Assembly: GCA_014529385.2 (NCBI GenBank)
Contig: CM043964.1
Coordinates: forward strand, 38,997 to 102,996
Direction: 5' to 3'
Length of the DNA: 64,000 nucleotides
Origin: Adiantum capillus-veneris
Taxonomy: Eukaryota; Streptophyta; Polypodiopsida; Polypodiales; Pteridaceae
Of the stretch, positions 1-10,029 are shown piece after piece. The notes under the pieces were generated by a model. That model made no database searches. It was not told the DNA's origin and was given only the letters and a program-made list of their open reading frames with translations. Every line of letters starts with the position of its first letter. The stretch's first letter is position 1. Both the position numbers and the translations under genes were made by a program.

Positions 1-498
1 ATTGTTGGTTTGGAAGGTTGTGAGGAAGATATAGAGCCTAATAGTGTCTATGGGATCGATGCACGTGAAGAAAGTCCCCAATACTACATGGAGGACTATT
101 GGGGACAAGTCAAACCTGTCTATCAAGTAGCTGCTCTTGCGGCAAGAGGTCAAAATATCAATTACACTACCTAGAGATCATCTCTTCAATGCTACAAGTG
201 TGGAGGCCCACATCATGTAGCTGAGTGTCCTATTAGGCTACAAAAGAATTCTATATTACTGCAAACCAATCAAGCAAGCATGTTTACAATGTCGATACTC
301 ATGTGTAATCGATGTGGCATAGATCATTTGATTGCCAAATGTCCAAATAATCCAAATGCACCGAGGATCACACCATTAAACTTGATTGAGGTTACCGAGG
401 AGCCATCACAAAGTACACCTATGGTACCAATAAATGTACTCACACGATCGATGCTCCAAAAACAATTTTATATTCTTGAGGAAAGAGACATGGTATAG
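1..498 (+). pseudogene. gag C-terminal fragment with two zinc knuckles (G1)
   Basis: One frame (frame 1) runs through the segment, broken by a TAG at 172-174. It encodes two retroviral-type CCHC knuckles: CYKCGGPHHVAEC from about 190, and CNRCGIDHLIAKC from about 307. Such knuckles bind the element RNA during particle assembly. The upstream part is acidic and includes a WGQVKPVYQVAAL stretch, as in a gag linker. The frame ends at 496-498. The next 340 bases include a lysine-rich coding-like stretch that no longer stays open. Confidence 0.75.
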
Positions 499-647
499 AT
501 TTCTCACTCTCAAAAGAAGAAGAAAACACGAAGGAAGAGATTGCAAAAAGCAGCGAAGTTAGACCCGAGTTCAAAGACCAACATAGTGACTGGTGACAAC
601 CTGTATATATGAACAACACTAAAGAGGATTCTGAATCACGTTAAACC

Positions 648-1165
648 ATGGAGGCCAAAACAACCACTAGAAAAGAAACCAACAAGAAAGATCGTCATGA
701 GCCACAATGGCCAGGACTCAAGAAGAAGATAGGAACTTACCCAAACCCTACAGAGGAGATTAAGCGAGTCAAGAAATTAAGGAGTTTGGTAGAAGAGACC
801 CAAAGGGATCTAGAGCCAACACCTAAGCAGATCTAAATTACAAACACAGTGTTTCCCACACAACAACAACCTCACAAAGCCCATAGACCCCTAGCCATAC
901 CTAGTGTCATCAAAGAAGAAAGTGACTTAAAGTCATGGGAATGTGGGAATGTGGGCGTACTCACTTCTTGTTGGAAAGAATACTTACAGAGAGACTACCT
1001 GACCCTATCAAAGAAATGAAGATCCCATCTTCCCCACATCAATGGACTGAAGCCCAAAAGGTGTCGTTAAACATTTCCAAATTGATGGATTTCATGGCTT
1101 CAAAAGTTAAAACCACCATCATGTCAAAACTATATGAAGACAGCGAGCTATTCTTAGATCTTTGA
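648..1165 (+). pseudogene. gag-pol linker remnants (G1)
   Basis: Two short open stretches (648-836 and 935-1165) lie between the gag knuckles and the protease-like region. The first is very rich in Lys, Arg and Glu. The second has no motif I recognise. Their position and composition fit the poorly conserved linker of a gypsy polyprotein. I assign no function. Confidence 0.35.
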
Positions 1166-1320
1166 GCTTTCCTCAATGAAGAACTGAAAGTCGGGCTAGC
1201 ACAATTTTCACAGATGCATGGAGCTAGGGAGATGCCAATAGAGGAGGAACACTTAGATCTACAACCCAACCTAGATGAGAACTCTGTTGTAAAAATACCT
1301 GTTAACAAGTTCGAATAATA

Positions 1321-2027
1321 CTTTGAGGGGGGTGATGAATCCAATGCGACCATACCAATCAATACCAAGGGATTAACTATGAAGAAAATCCTTGATGGTG
1401 GCAGTGGGTTAGCATTGTGACTAAAAATTGATGGGAAACTATGGGAAGACCTCACCTTGGGACCACAACCATAGTAGTAAAGATGGCCAATGGGTCTATT
1501 GTTAAACCTATTGGGATGCTAAAATTTCTCAAGCTCAAGGTCTTTGGACATAAAATACAAAACACCTTCATTGTTATGGATTCCTCCAAGCACAATATGG
1601 CATCCAAGATGATCTTAGGATGTCCTTTCATGAGGGAAGAAAAAATGGTGCATGACTGGTCTAAAAACCATGTCTACTTGCAGTTCCACGACTCTGTTAT
1701 TCGAGTAGATCTTGTAACTGGTCGAGTACATTCTCTAGGAAATAAATTTATAATTGATCATAGATTTTACACCACATTCACTCGGTCCCATTTCAATATT
1801 GTTACACATGTAAAGTGGACATTGATGTTGGGGAAGATTCTCCTTATATGGATGTTCTACCTCGGATGATTAAATCGGACAATGTGGATTGGGTCCACCT
1901 AGCAGCAACCATAGACACTTGGGGAAACAGAAGGAAGACCTGGGTTACACCTGAGGGGGATGAAATACCACCGCTCGTACCCTTAAATATGATAGAATCA
2001 ATGCATATAGCTTCTGATGACCAATAG
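1321..2027 (+). pseudogene. Retroviral-type aspartic protease region (G1)
   Basis: The stretch around 1384-1416 reads KKILDGGSGLAL, a likely aspartic-protease active site in the DGGS form. An open frame at 1441-1869 follows, with a hydrophobic FIVMDSSKHNMASKMILG stretch that matches the flap and ILG part of the fold. The family cuts the gag-pol polyprotein. Stops and frame changes separate the active site from the rest, so no working enzyme is encoded. A continuation at 1815-2027 (VTPEGDEIPPLVPLNMI) looks like linker sequence. Confidence 0.65.
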
Positions 2028-2316
2028 GATGAAGGCTTGACTGACATTGGAACAAGTAGCATCTCACAAGACTATAGCCCACACCATTTGGAGTCAGAAT
2101 CATCAATTGAAATTAACTCTGAGGACGAAATATGAGTTAAATCTTAGTGCAAATGTGGGGACAAACCATTCAAGGCCCAATGGTACCCTCGATGACAGTT
2201 TATCTAGGAGATCAGAAGACACAAGTAGCGATTCATGTAGTGACTCTTCACTAGAGATCGGCCATAATAAAAAATTAGACAATAAGAGTAAGAGATATAA
2301 GAGGCGACGATATTAA

Positions 2317-2640
2317 GCAAATGTGCCTGCTAGAATAAATAAAAAGAAATCTATCGTAGAATGGCTTAATTATATACCCGGGGAGGTCACCTAATGAAAA
2401 TGTAACCTATCACATGAGTTTAACAGAAGGGTATTTAAATTTCTTGAAACTTACAGAAATATATATACATAAGGGCATTATTTTTTTAAATTTGAAAAAA
2501 ACTTACAGATTTTAAAAGAAAAGGGTATATTATATTCCTAACAAAATTCACAGATAAGGGGTTTTACAAACATGTCTTGAACGCGCGTGATATGGTAGTT
2601 TTACACATAGTGAAACCCCTGAGATTATATAGGGGCATGT
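2317..2640. other. AT-rich non-coding interruption in G1
   Basis: About 320 bases of A/T-rich sequence with poly-T and poly-A runs and no open frame separate the protease region from recognisable RT sequence. Coding-like sequence resumes near 2641. It could be an unrecognised small insertion or simply decayed linker. I see no terminal repeats or target duplication. Confidence 0.4.
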
Positions 2641-4024
2641 GATGCTCATCGGAAGTTGGTAGATAATTGGCATGAATATCTTCAAAGCATTAAGTGGTGT
2701 AGTCCACAACCCATTGACATTGCACAGCTAGATGCTACAAAGAATCCAAAGTTGAGCCGTACCGTAAGGAGGCGACAAAATTGAGAGTTAGCTCAACAAC
2801 AAGAGGAAGCAGAAGACAAATCACAATCCATAGAACAACAAGACCCCACAAACTTACACCCTGCACGTGAACATTTCAAATCTTACACCACAGCAGAACG
2901 TAAGGTTGTGTATACAAAGGCTCAAAGAAAACCTATCGATGGAAGTCATGGAGTCTATGACGGTCCAACGATAGTTAAGGAGATAGAGTTAGCAGACCCA
3001 GGAAAAGAGCCCAAACCTGTTTTCATTGCCCAAGATTTGACGGAGACTGAGGAGTATGTACTTAAAGAAACTCTCAAGGAATTCAAGGATATATTTGCCT
3101 GGACGTATCATTATATGAAAGGTGTTCCACCTTTTGTGGTGCAACACACGATTCCCATGAATAGCATGACAAAACCAGTCCAACAACGACCCTACCCAAT
3201 GAATCCTAAGTATGCAAAGATTGTTCAAGAAGAGATTGAAAAGCTTGTCAAATGAGGATTCATATACCCTATTGAGCACTCATAATGGGTGTCTCCAATA
3301 GCGATTGTTTCAAAAAAGAATAGGAAGCTTAGAGTGTGTGTGGATCTCAAGAAGGTCCATGCCGCCACCAGGAGGGACCATTACCCCTTGCCATATTCAA
3401 AACATGTTCTTGCAATAGTTGCAGGAAAGGAAGCTTATAGCTTTTTAGATGGATACTCTGAATACAATCAAATCACAATTGCACTAGAGGACCAAGCTAA
3501 AGCGCCTTTTATAACCGAATTTGGAGTGTTTGCATTTCGTGTTATGGCTTTTGTCTTAACCAATGCCCCTGCTACCTTCCAAAGACTAATAAACACCGCT
3601 TTTAAAGAATACCTGAGAGAGTTTTACGAAGCTTTCTTAGATGAACTTTGTGTTTATTCTTCTTGGAAAGAACATCTATCATGTTTACAAAAAGTGTTTG
3701 AGAAGTGAAGATTGTATCGCATCTCCTTAAACCCTCTCAAATGCCAATTTTGGGTTAAACATGGAGTCCTTATAGGGCATATAGTGCCCAAAAATGGGAT
3801 TTCCAAAGATGAGGAAAGCCATTGCTGAATTTCCACCACCTACAATCTATAAAAGAGTTCAAAGGTTCATGGGCCATGTTGGTTATTACTGGTGGTTTAT
3901 TTTAAACTTTGTCAAGATAGCTCGTCCTTTGTACAAGCTTCTTATTGAGTTCCACTGGACCGTGGAGTGTGACCATGCTTATGAGTCATTGAAAAAGATC
4001 TTGACAAGCGCTCCCAATCTATGA
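2641..4024 (+). pseudogene. Ty3/gypsy reverse transcriptase remnant (G1)
   Basis: Frames at 2908-3255, 3289-3708 and 3794-4024 give consecutive RT segments. The N-terminal part includes FIAQDLTETEEYVL and FKDIFAWTYHYMKGVPP. The fingers follow as SPIAIVSKKNRKLRVCVDLKKVH. The palm has SFLDGYSEYNQI and the catalytic box FLDELCVYS. That box normally reads with two adjacent aspartates, and here the second is Glu. Two in-frame stops and a frame change between segments confirm decay. The connection region follows (FMGHVGYYWWFI, LYKLL). Confidence 0.85.
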
Positions 4025-4345
4025 GTACACGATTGGAATGTAATTTTTGATGTGCATATTTATGCATTAAACTTTGCTATTGGGTGTGTTCTAGCTCAAC
4101 CAAGAGAACATAGATTGGACTACCCGATTAGCTTTTCAAGTCGTCAATTGAATGATGATGAGAGAAACTAGACCACTACAAAGAGGAAAGGTTTAGCTAT
4201 GATTTATGCAATAAAGAAATTTCGCTACTACCTTCTTGCCAACAAGTTTGTTTTCTATGTCGATCATCAAGCATTGTTGTATCTAGTAAATAAACCTTGT
4301 TCCATGGAAAGAATTACACGATGGTTGTTAATTCTTCTTGAGTTT
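4025..4345 (+). pseudogene. Ty3/gypsy RNase H fragment (G1), truncated
   Basis: Translated past one internal stop, the segment gives VIFDVHIYALNFAIGCVLAQ, YPISFSSRQLNDDERN, a KGLAMIYAIKKFRYYLL helix and FVFYVDHQALLYLVNK. This is the usual Ty3 RNase H order. It removes the RNA strand during reverse transcription. The reading is cut at about 4345, directly after RWLLILLEF, by the edge of the LTR fragment of element M. The missing remainder would include the last RNase H helix and all of integrase. Confidence 0.8.
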
Positions 4346-5046
4346 GCTTCAAGATGCAAGCATAGGTAATTGCATTTTGAGAGAGACCTTCGACTTCGTG
4401 TCTACTAAAGCCATGGCTGTGTTGGACATTTCCTGCTATCAACAATCTCCAGTAAATAATACTCTTGTCATGCACAACATATCAACCAAAGCATTGTTGC
4501 ATGACACTCCAAAACTTGGTCAAAGTAACTTCCAAATGGCTCACCGATCGAGCCGACCAAACTAGTACGGCCCCCGTTGAATCTTTAATGGCCAATATCT
4601 TGGTAATTGTAACTCCGATAAATGATCTGAAAAGACCGACATGCTCCACAAAGTGATCACTTCAGGCCCATGCATTCATTTAATTTATGTCCCCTTAGCT
4701 GCAGTTTTCCAATCCGGTATAGATCTGCAACTGACTTAAACTTCAAACTGCCATAAAATTTGCACCGTAGCTCCAATTGACGAGTCATAAAGACACGTTG
4801 ATAGAGCACTTCAAGCACTGCAAGTCTAGATCACAATCTCCCATCTATACTCACTTCAAGTGTACTCCTATTTAGCATCATCAAGGAATTTTTTGACCCT
4901 TTAAAGCCACATATGGTATACATTAATCATTAAACTTGGCCTATTAACAAGCCCTGATCACTGCTGAATAAATATTTAGGATTCAACAAGGCTTAGCTTG
5001 GAGTTCTTTGCTCTTTTTTCCATCATGGAAGCGGAGCGGCATGACA
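4346..5046 (-). repeat. Truncated 3' LTR of element M
   Basis: On the minus strand it starts TGTCATGCCGCTCC at 5046 directly after the polypurine tract. It is collinear with 14555-15264 and, in reverse, with 27884-28600. It ends at 4346 where G1 sequence begins. Only about a third of the 2.1-kb LTR remains, so a deletion or recombination joined it to G1. Confidence 0.85.
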
Positions 5047-5060
5047 TCCACCCCCTCTGA
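5047..5060 (-). promoter_or_regulatory. Polypurine tract of element M
   Basis: The minus strand reads CAGAGGGGGTGGA directly before the TGTCATGC start of the LTR. This purine run is the standard plus-strand primer site of LTR retrotransposons. The same sequence precedes the 3' LTR of G2 at 27871-27883. Confidence 0.85.
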
Positions 5061-5715
5061 ACCTGCACAACCTCTGGTTTGTGCCTGTTGTACTTCATTT
5101 TGTATCTGTTATAGGTACCTTAAGCTCTTTGCCATCATCAGACTCATGTAACTGGTAAACATTTGAAAAAATAATATAAGGCTTATACCCGATCATCAAT
5201 TTTCTAACTTAACCATCAGGTAGAAAATATTTGAACCATATATGCCGTATCTAAAAAGCATTTAATTATAGAAAATCTGTTTAGTAAACCCCGCCAGACT
5301 CAAGTGCTCCAATTAATGATGCACATGGCTTGACCATTAAGCTCTCTTTAGGAAACCCTGTCAAACTCAAGTATGCCTTACTCTGTCTACACATGGAATG
5401 GTTGTCAAGGCCTTTACTTTAAGATCTAGTAGCAAAACCAACTCAAAAGATGTGAATTTCATCAATTGTCCAAATAAGTATCTATGTAAGCTTATTGATC
5501 ACATAACCAAAACTCGTCTGCATGAGCATAATCTAGAAACCAACACCTTGTACCATGCAACCTGCTACAACAAATAACTATTACTCTTCAAATCTCTAAT
5601 TGGTACTTTAGTAGCCCCCAAGATCAAACGGGAAACCAATCATTTGCCCCATTATAAGCATTCCTTAAAAAAAATTGCACCATCCTCTAGGACCATAGGA
5701 AAAATACAAGTATTT

Positions 5716-7281
5716 TCAATCAATAGAGCATAAACATAAATTATCCCACAAATCTTCATGAAAACCGCCGGGATCATATGGCATATAAGTCAATTGCCTA
5801 GGACCATGCATATATTTGTCACCTCCTGGGTCAAAAACTAGCTCAAAATCCCCTACATCATAGGGTAACATCAAATCCAATATAGCATCAAGTAGCACTA
5901 GATACTGCGATATTCGTAGTACAACTGGCTCATCCAATTGTCAATCATCAATCATAGGTAAAAGCATTGGCACTGCATCTTCACTCTCACTAGTATTGGA
6001 GTCCCAATCATGCATATCTGAATACATCAAGTCTCTGGTAAAACTCTCTTCATTAGGCTCACAAGATGCATCAAAAAACAATTCTCTATCTAGTAGAGGC
6101 TCAAAATCAAGTAGAGCATCATCCAAAAACTATATAAATTCATCATCAACTGCATCTAAACAAACTTGCGCATGCATGAATATAGATTGATTGATATCCT
6201 TAGCATCTAAATTTGAGAATCCTTTGAAAGCTTTGTCCAATGAGCACATAGGATCTAGGTCCACCGCTTTAGAAGGTTCCTCCATCTTGCACATCTCAGG
6301 CTACTGTAAACTAAGATTTCCACATATGACATGCATACTAAATACATCCGCTGTAAACTGCTCCTCAAGTCTTTCACCCTCATCCAAATATCTTTGCACT
6401 TCTGTAGCATAAAGTTCAACATGCACATTGAAAATTCATCTAATACCCTGTCTCTATCATTGGCACAATGAAACCAATCATATTCAACACCAAGAGATTG
6501 CACTTCACTATGCACCCCCTCTGAATCAACATCATCAAGTTCATTATCATTCTGCCATAGTGTGAGCTGTATCTCACGAATTCTTGATAGAGAAGAATTT
6601 TGCTCCCCCTCTAAATCACCAGCAAATTCAGGACCAGTCTGCTAGATCGTAGCTCTAAGTCACAAAAACTTAACAAAGAAGGAGTCTGCACCCCCTCTGA
6701 TTCATCATAATCACATTCAAGACCAATTTTCCACTTTGGTAGCTTGGCTTCACAACAACTTGTCAATGAAGGAGTCTGCACCCCCTCTAAATGAACATTT
6801 TGTAGGTCTTCAAGCACATACTCTTACTTAATCAAGTCCTCAGAATCTGATATATCCAAATCCGGTAAATCTGGTATACCCAAATCCATGATCATGCTAC
6901 TCTCAATAGTAGCAGCCTTGCTTTGACCTATAACGTTTGTATCATCATTCAACTCTATGGTAGAATCTGTACCAGAAAATTTTTGTATTAATTCTGAGTT
7001 AGTAGCAAAAGTATCAGTTGTAACCGAATTTTCCTGCATGTCTACTTGAATATGGCTGCACTCATTCACCTGCATAATTTCTTATTGAGCTTTAGCCACT
7101 TCGTTGTTCTTTTCCTCCTGTACTGCATGTATAGGTTCTTTTCAAAATTCATCTTGTGTACCCTGAACTGCATGTGTATATTCTTTGTAAAACTCACTTT
7201 ATGTATCCTGAAGCTGTAAATCCTCACACTCAAGGCTTCTACTTCAAGCACAACATCTGCAAAACCCAACTTTGCATACAT
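5716..7281 (-). pseudogene. Acidic ORF remnants in the interior of element M
   Basis: Minus-strand open stretches at 7281-7066, 7075-6824, 6817-6611, 6515-6255, 6126-5941 and 5937-5716 follow each other along the element. They are rich in Asp and Glu, with motifs such as LPDLDISDSEDLIK and MDDALLDFEPLLDREL. A short phrase, EGVQTPSL, occurs twice. I recognise no known domain, and none of gag, protease, RT or integrase. It may be a decayed element-specific protein or chance openings in low-complexity sequence. The steady acidic composition across six segments favours an old coding region. Confidence 0.4.
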
Positions 7282-7503
7282 AGCTTTAGCTATGTCTTCA
7301 TCATCAGCCTCTAAGAAGGTAGCATCTTGTACAATACACTAAAAAATTACAGCTTCTAACTTTGATCGTACTTGTCCTTGGATATCTGCGTAGTTTGGTA
7401 GACTTGGACTCTGTTCTTGATAGCTTGCATAATGATCATAACTTACTTGTACAATAGCTTCTTTGATGTATTCCCAGTTGTCATTGCAGACTTTGGTAAC
7501 CTC

Positions 7504-7827
7504 TTAAATCTGCTCCTTAAAATTTGAACGCACTAACTGCTCAAAGGATCTGACCATTAACTCTTCAGGCATCCCTCTTAACTTGGTTTCCAGCTCATAA
7601 TTGTCTCGGTAGCCCTCTCGATCATAACCATCGAAGACTCGTCTCTCGTTGTATACCGCATCTAAAGTTTCATCCATGTGATTTTTCTTCTTTACGGTCT
7701 CCATTTTAAGTAGATATCCTTGAACCAATTGAAGCATCTTCAAAAAATATGGAACTGTTGACTTATCATCACAACCATTTGCACTTAACTCTGCAATCAT
7801 TTTCATCATCTTCTCTAAATTCTCCAT
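7504..7827 (-). CDS. Hypothetical first ORF of element M
   Basis: This minus-strand frame would start at the ATG at 7827, about 25 bases downstream of the primer-binding site, and gives about 107 residues beginning MENLEKMMKMIAELSAN. The open frame extends upstream into the LTR, but that part is unlikely to be coding. The protein looks helical, with heptad-like Leu and Met and a Tyr/Arg-rich DGYDREGYRDNYELETK stretch. Position suggests a gag N-terminus, but it is not similar to the G2 gag start. Function unknown. Confidence 0.4.
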   Translation of the reverse strand: MENLEKMMKMIAELSANGCDDKSTVPYFLKMLQLVQGYLLKMETVKKKNHMDETLDAVYNERRVFDGYDREGYRDNYELETKLRGMPEELMVRSFEQLVRSNFKEQI

Positions 7828-7852
7828 CTTTACCTCCCACCCTGCTCGTTTC

Positions 7853-7871
7853 GCATCGGGTTCACCAAAGA
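7853..7871 (-). promoter_or_regulatory. Primer-binding site of element M
   Basis: The minus strand immediately downstream of the 5' LTR end (CCCCAACA) reads TCTTTGGTGAACCCGATGC. The TGGTGAACCCGA core is complementary to a tRNA 3' end with its CCA. The same core follows the 5' LTR of G2 at 22229. I cannot name the tRNA with certainty. It is not the initiator-Met type used by C, N1 and G4. Confidence 0.75.
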
Positions 7872-8416
7872 TGTTGGGGGATATGTGTTCAAAACGTGAA
7901 CCGGACAGGTGCTGAGCCTCTAGCTGTGAGAGGTGTGAGAGAGAACAAGAAAAACAGATGCATATGGCTTTGGCAATCACCGTAATCTTCAATTAAGCAA
8001 GTCAAGCTTGAAGTACAACTTAATCCTTAGCCAAGGTGGACTGTTAACAACAGTGTCACTTGGATTATCTACTAACTAGGAGTTTATGCTCTCGTTTTAC
8101 ACGATTAACCGGGCTGTTAATGACACCAGGGATTAATAAGCTGATTAATCAATCTTCAAAATGGTGACGGTGATGAAAATTTTCTTTTGTCACTTTATCT
8201 GCTTCAAATGCCTTCAAGAGCTCTTTACACTGCTTCTTTTCCTTGCTTAACCTCGTTTTTTCCTTGCCTTTTTAATCACGGTTGCTCACCTTGTGTTTGA
8301 CGAGAGAGAGACTTCATGCTTGCTTAGATCCAAGAACGAGAGAGAAAGTACTTTAGCTACGCTTTGCTTCTCCAACACAAAAAAGACCTACTTGATTTGC
8401 TTTGTTTCTTAAGCAT

Positions 8417-8447
<31 letters not shown>

Positions 8448-8934
8448 CTCTCCTCTTATTATGCTTTCCTTCTTCGTAACCCTTGCATGATTCTCCTCGA
8501 TTGATTTATCGACCCTTCTCCTCCTCGATTGCTCCTCATCTCCCTTACATGATCCTCTCTTGATTACGGTTGAGAGAGGGAGAGAGAGCCTTTGCTTTAC
8601 CTTGGTTTGATAGCCGAGGACAAGAGGGCGAGAGAAAGATTTGCCCTTGTTCTTCCTTCCGAGCTCCCCGGACTCTCTTCTTCCTTCTATGTCACAACTA
8701 CCCTCCAACAAACTTACGTTCCTGTCTTTCTCCCCTGCATACCCTTAAAACCCCCTTTTTCTTAAAATAGCGAATGGTGTCGCCGCTACTGACGTGGCAC
8801 GGGATTCATCCCTATGATGTGGCAGCCTCGATGTTTGACCGCACCAAATTCGATGGCTTTTGTCTTGAATGAGGGCGCCTGGGCCTGCTGAGGAGATCTT
8901 GTTTCACGGTCGAGCTCGTCTGAGCTTCTCAACA
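7872..8934 (-). repeat. 5' LTR of element M, downstream part
   Basis: This is the 3' half (R/U5 side) of the 2.16-kb LTR, ending on the minus strand in CCCCAACA at 7872. It is collinear in reverse with 21100-22226 and 28800-29990. It contains a (GA)n tract at 8416-8448 that is (CT)n on the element strand, at the same place as the CT tracts in both G2 LTRs. The CACTA element splits the LTR at 8934. Confidence 0.85.
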
Positions 8935-8957
8935 CACTACAAGAGGCTATTCATATT

Positions 8958-9090
8958 AGCGACGCTCACACAGCGACGCTCAAAAAAAAATTTCCCGGCG
9001 TCACTATGAGCGTCGCAAATTTCTTTGTAAATTTGCAACGCTCATAGCGACGCTCATAGCGACGCTTATAGCGACGCTCATAGCGACGCC
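8958..9090 (+). repeat. Left sub-terminal repeat array of the CACTA element
   Basis: AGCGACGC occurs in direct orientation at 8958, 8972, 9046, 9058, 9070 and 9082, often followed by TCAT, and once inverted near 9010. Three of the gaps are exactly 12 bases. Clustered short repeats next to the ends are where TNPA-type proteins bind in this superfamily. That role is inferred here. Confidence 0.85.
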
Positions 9091-9121
9091 GGTTGGGGTA
9101 AAAAAATAACCGAGCGCGCCC

Positions 9122-9150
9122 AAAAACTCAGATCTTAGATCTGAGTTTTT
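9122..9150. repeat. 29-bp perfect palindrome inside the CACTA left end
   Basis: Two 14-base arms (9122-9135 and 9137-9150, core CTCAGATCT) flank a single T. It lies just inside the AGCGACGC array and contains two BglII-type AGATCT sequences. I know of no assigned role. It would form a strong hairpin in single-stranded DNA or RNA. Confidence 0.85.
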
Positions 9151-9186
9151 CGGCGCCCTCAAGCAAGGAGTAGGTAACGCTCTCCC

Positions 9187-9189
<3 letters not shown>

Positions 9190-9223
<34 letters not shown>

Positions 9224-9228
9224 CTTCT

Positions 9229-9288
<60 letters not shown>

Positions 9289-9404
9289 AGAGGAAGGAGA
9301 GCCAGGTATGCTCCTTCCCTCTCCTCATTCTCATGTTCCCTTCCCCTCTTTCTCTCTCCCTCTCTCTCTCTCTCTCACACACACATACACACACACATAG
9401 TGTT

Positions 9405-9462
<58 letters not shown>

Positions 9463-9690
9463 AACAAAAACAAAAACGCACACACACATACATAAACAAA
9501 GAATGCACACACACATTGAGAGAGAAAAAGAGAGAGAGAGCATGCATAAACAAAAAACGCACGCATTGAGAGAGGAAAAGAGAGAGAGAACATGCATAAA
9601 CAAAAAACGCACACATTGAGAGAGGAAAAGAGAGAGAAAACATGCATACGATCCAAAAAAACGCACACACATTGAGAGAGAAAGAGAGAG
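9190..9690. repeat. Compound (CT)n / (CA)n / (GA)n microsatellite region
   Basis: Runs of (CT)n at 9190-9219, (CA)n at 9230-9284 and (GA)n at 9409-9458 are followed by a degenerate tandem unit of about 50-60 bases. That unit pairs CATGCATAAACAAAAAACGC with a purine-rich stretch and is repeated three to four times to 9690. Long open frames on both strands here are artefacts of the dinucleotide runs. Confidence 0.9.
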
Positions 9691-9697
9691 AAACTAA

Positions 9698-9790
9698 TTT
9701 AACGTCGTAGGAAACTAATAAAAATTAAAAGACCTAAAGATCTAGCCGACGAGGAGTTGAACTCAAGACCTATTATTCAAGAGGAAAATG
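9698..9790 (-). repeat. Dispersed repeat with tRNA-like B-box sequence
   Basis: The minus strand reads GGTCTTGAGTTCAACTCC within a block that recurs, inverted in the window, at 61311-61397. A shorter copy of its end lies at 9898-9945 (ACGTCGTAGGAAACTAT). The GAGTTCAACTCC part is two mismatches from the Pol III B-box consensus, so a tRNA-derived SINE-type head is possible. Both full copies sit among microsatellites, which may merely reflect shared CACTA sequence. Confidence 0.5.
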
Positions 9791-10029
9791 GCATAATCAA
9801 TCTATCATACTTGGCATGGGTGATAGAAAGGTTATACCATTTATCTCTTTTTATTGGCACACACATCCACACACGCGCACACACACAAGAAGAAGAGAGT
9901 TATAACGTCGTAGGAAACTATCTTAAAAGACATTAAAGATTAGGTTATATGTAGACTTACATTAAATTAGATTTAGGTTTATTTTTAACTAGATTTATGT
10001 TTATTTAAGCTAGATTTAGATTTACGTTA

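Larger units (their letters stand above)
1..4345 (+). mobile_element. Decayed Ty3/gypsy retrotransposon remnant G1
   Basis: From left to right this stretch holds gag zinc knuckles, a protease-like region, reverse transcriptase and RNase H, which is the Ty3/gypsy order up to RNase H. No LTR is visible. The left end runs off the window, and the right end stops abruptly inside RNase H where the 3' LTR of element M begins at 4346. Every domain is split by stops or frameshifts, so it is an old, dead copy. Its zinc knuckle pair resembles that at about 33.8 kb, suggesting the same family. The integrase is missing. Confidence 0.85.

Noticed and set aside
4170-4185. CACTACAAAGAGG, similar to the CACTA terminus
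   Set aside because: It lies inside the RNase H coding remnant of G1, has one extra base, and has no partner end or duplication.
9128-9672. Long open frames on both strands through 9.1-9.7 kb
   Set aside because: They encode SLSLSL, HTHTHT or ERERER from dinucleotide runs and have no coding character. The same holds for frames at 21450-21915, 29289-29691, 30032-30217 and 61114-62002.
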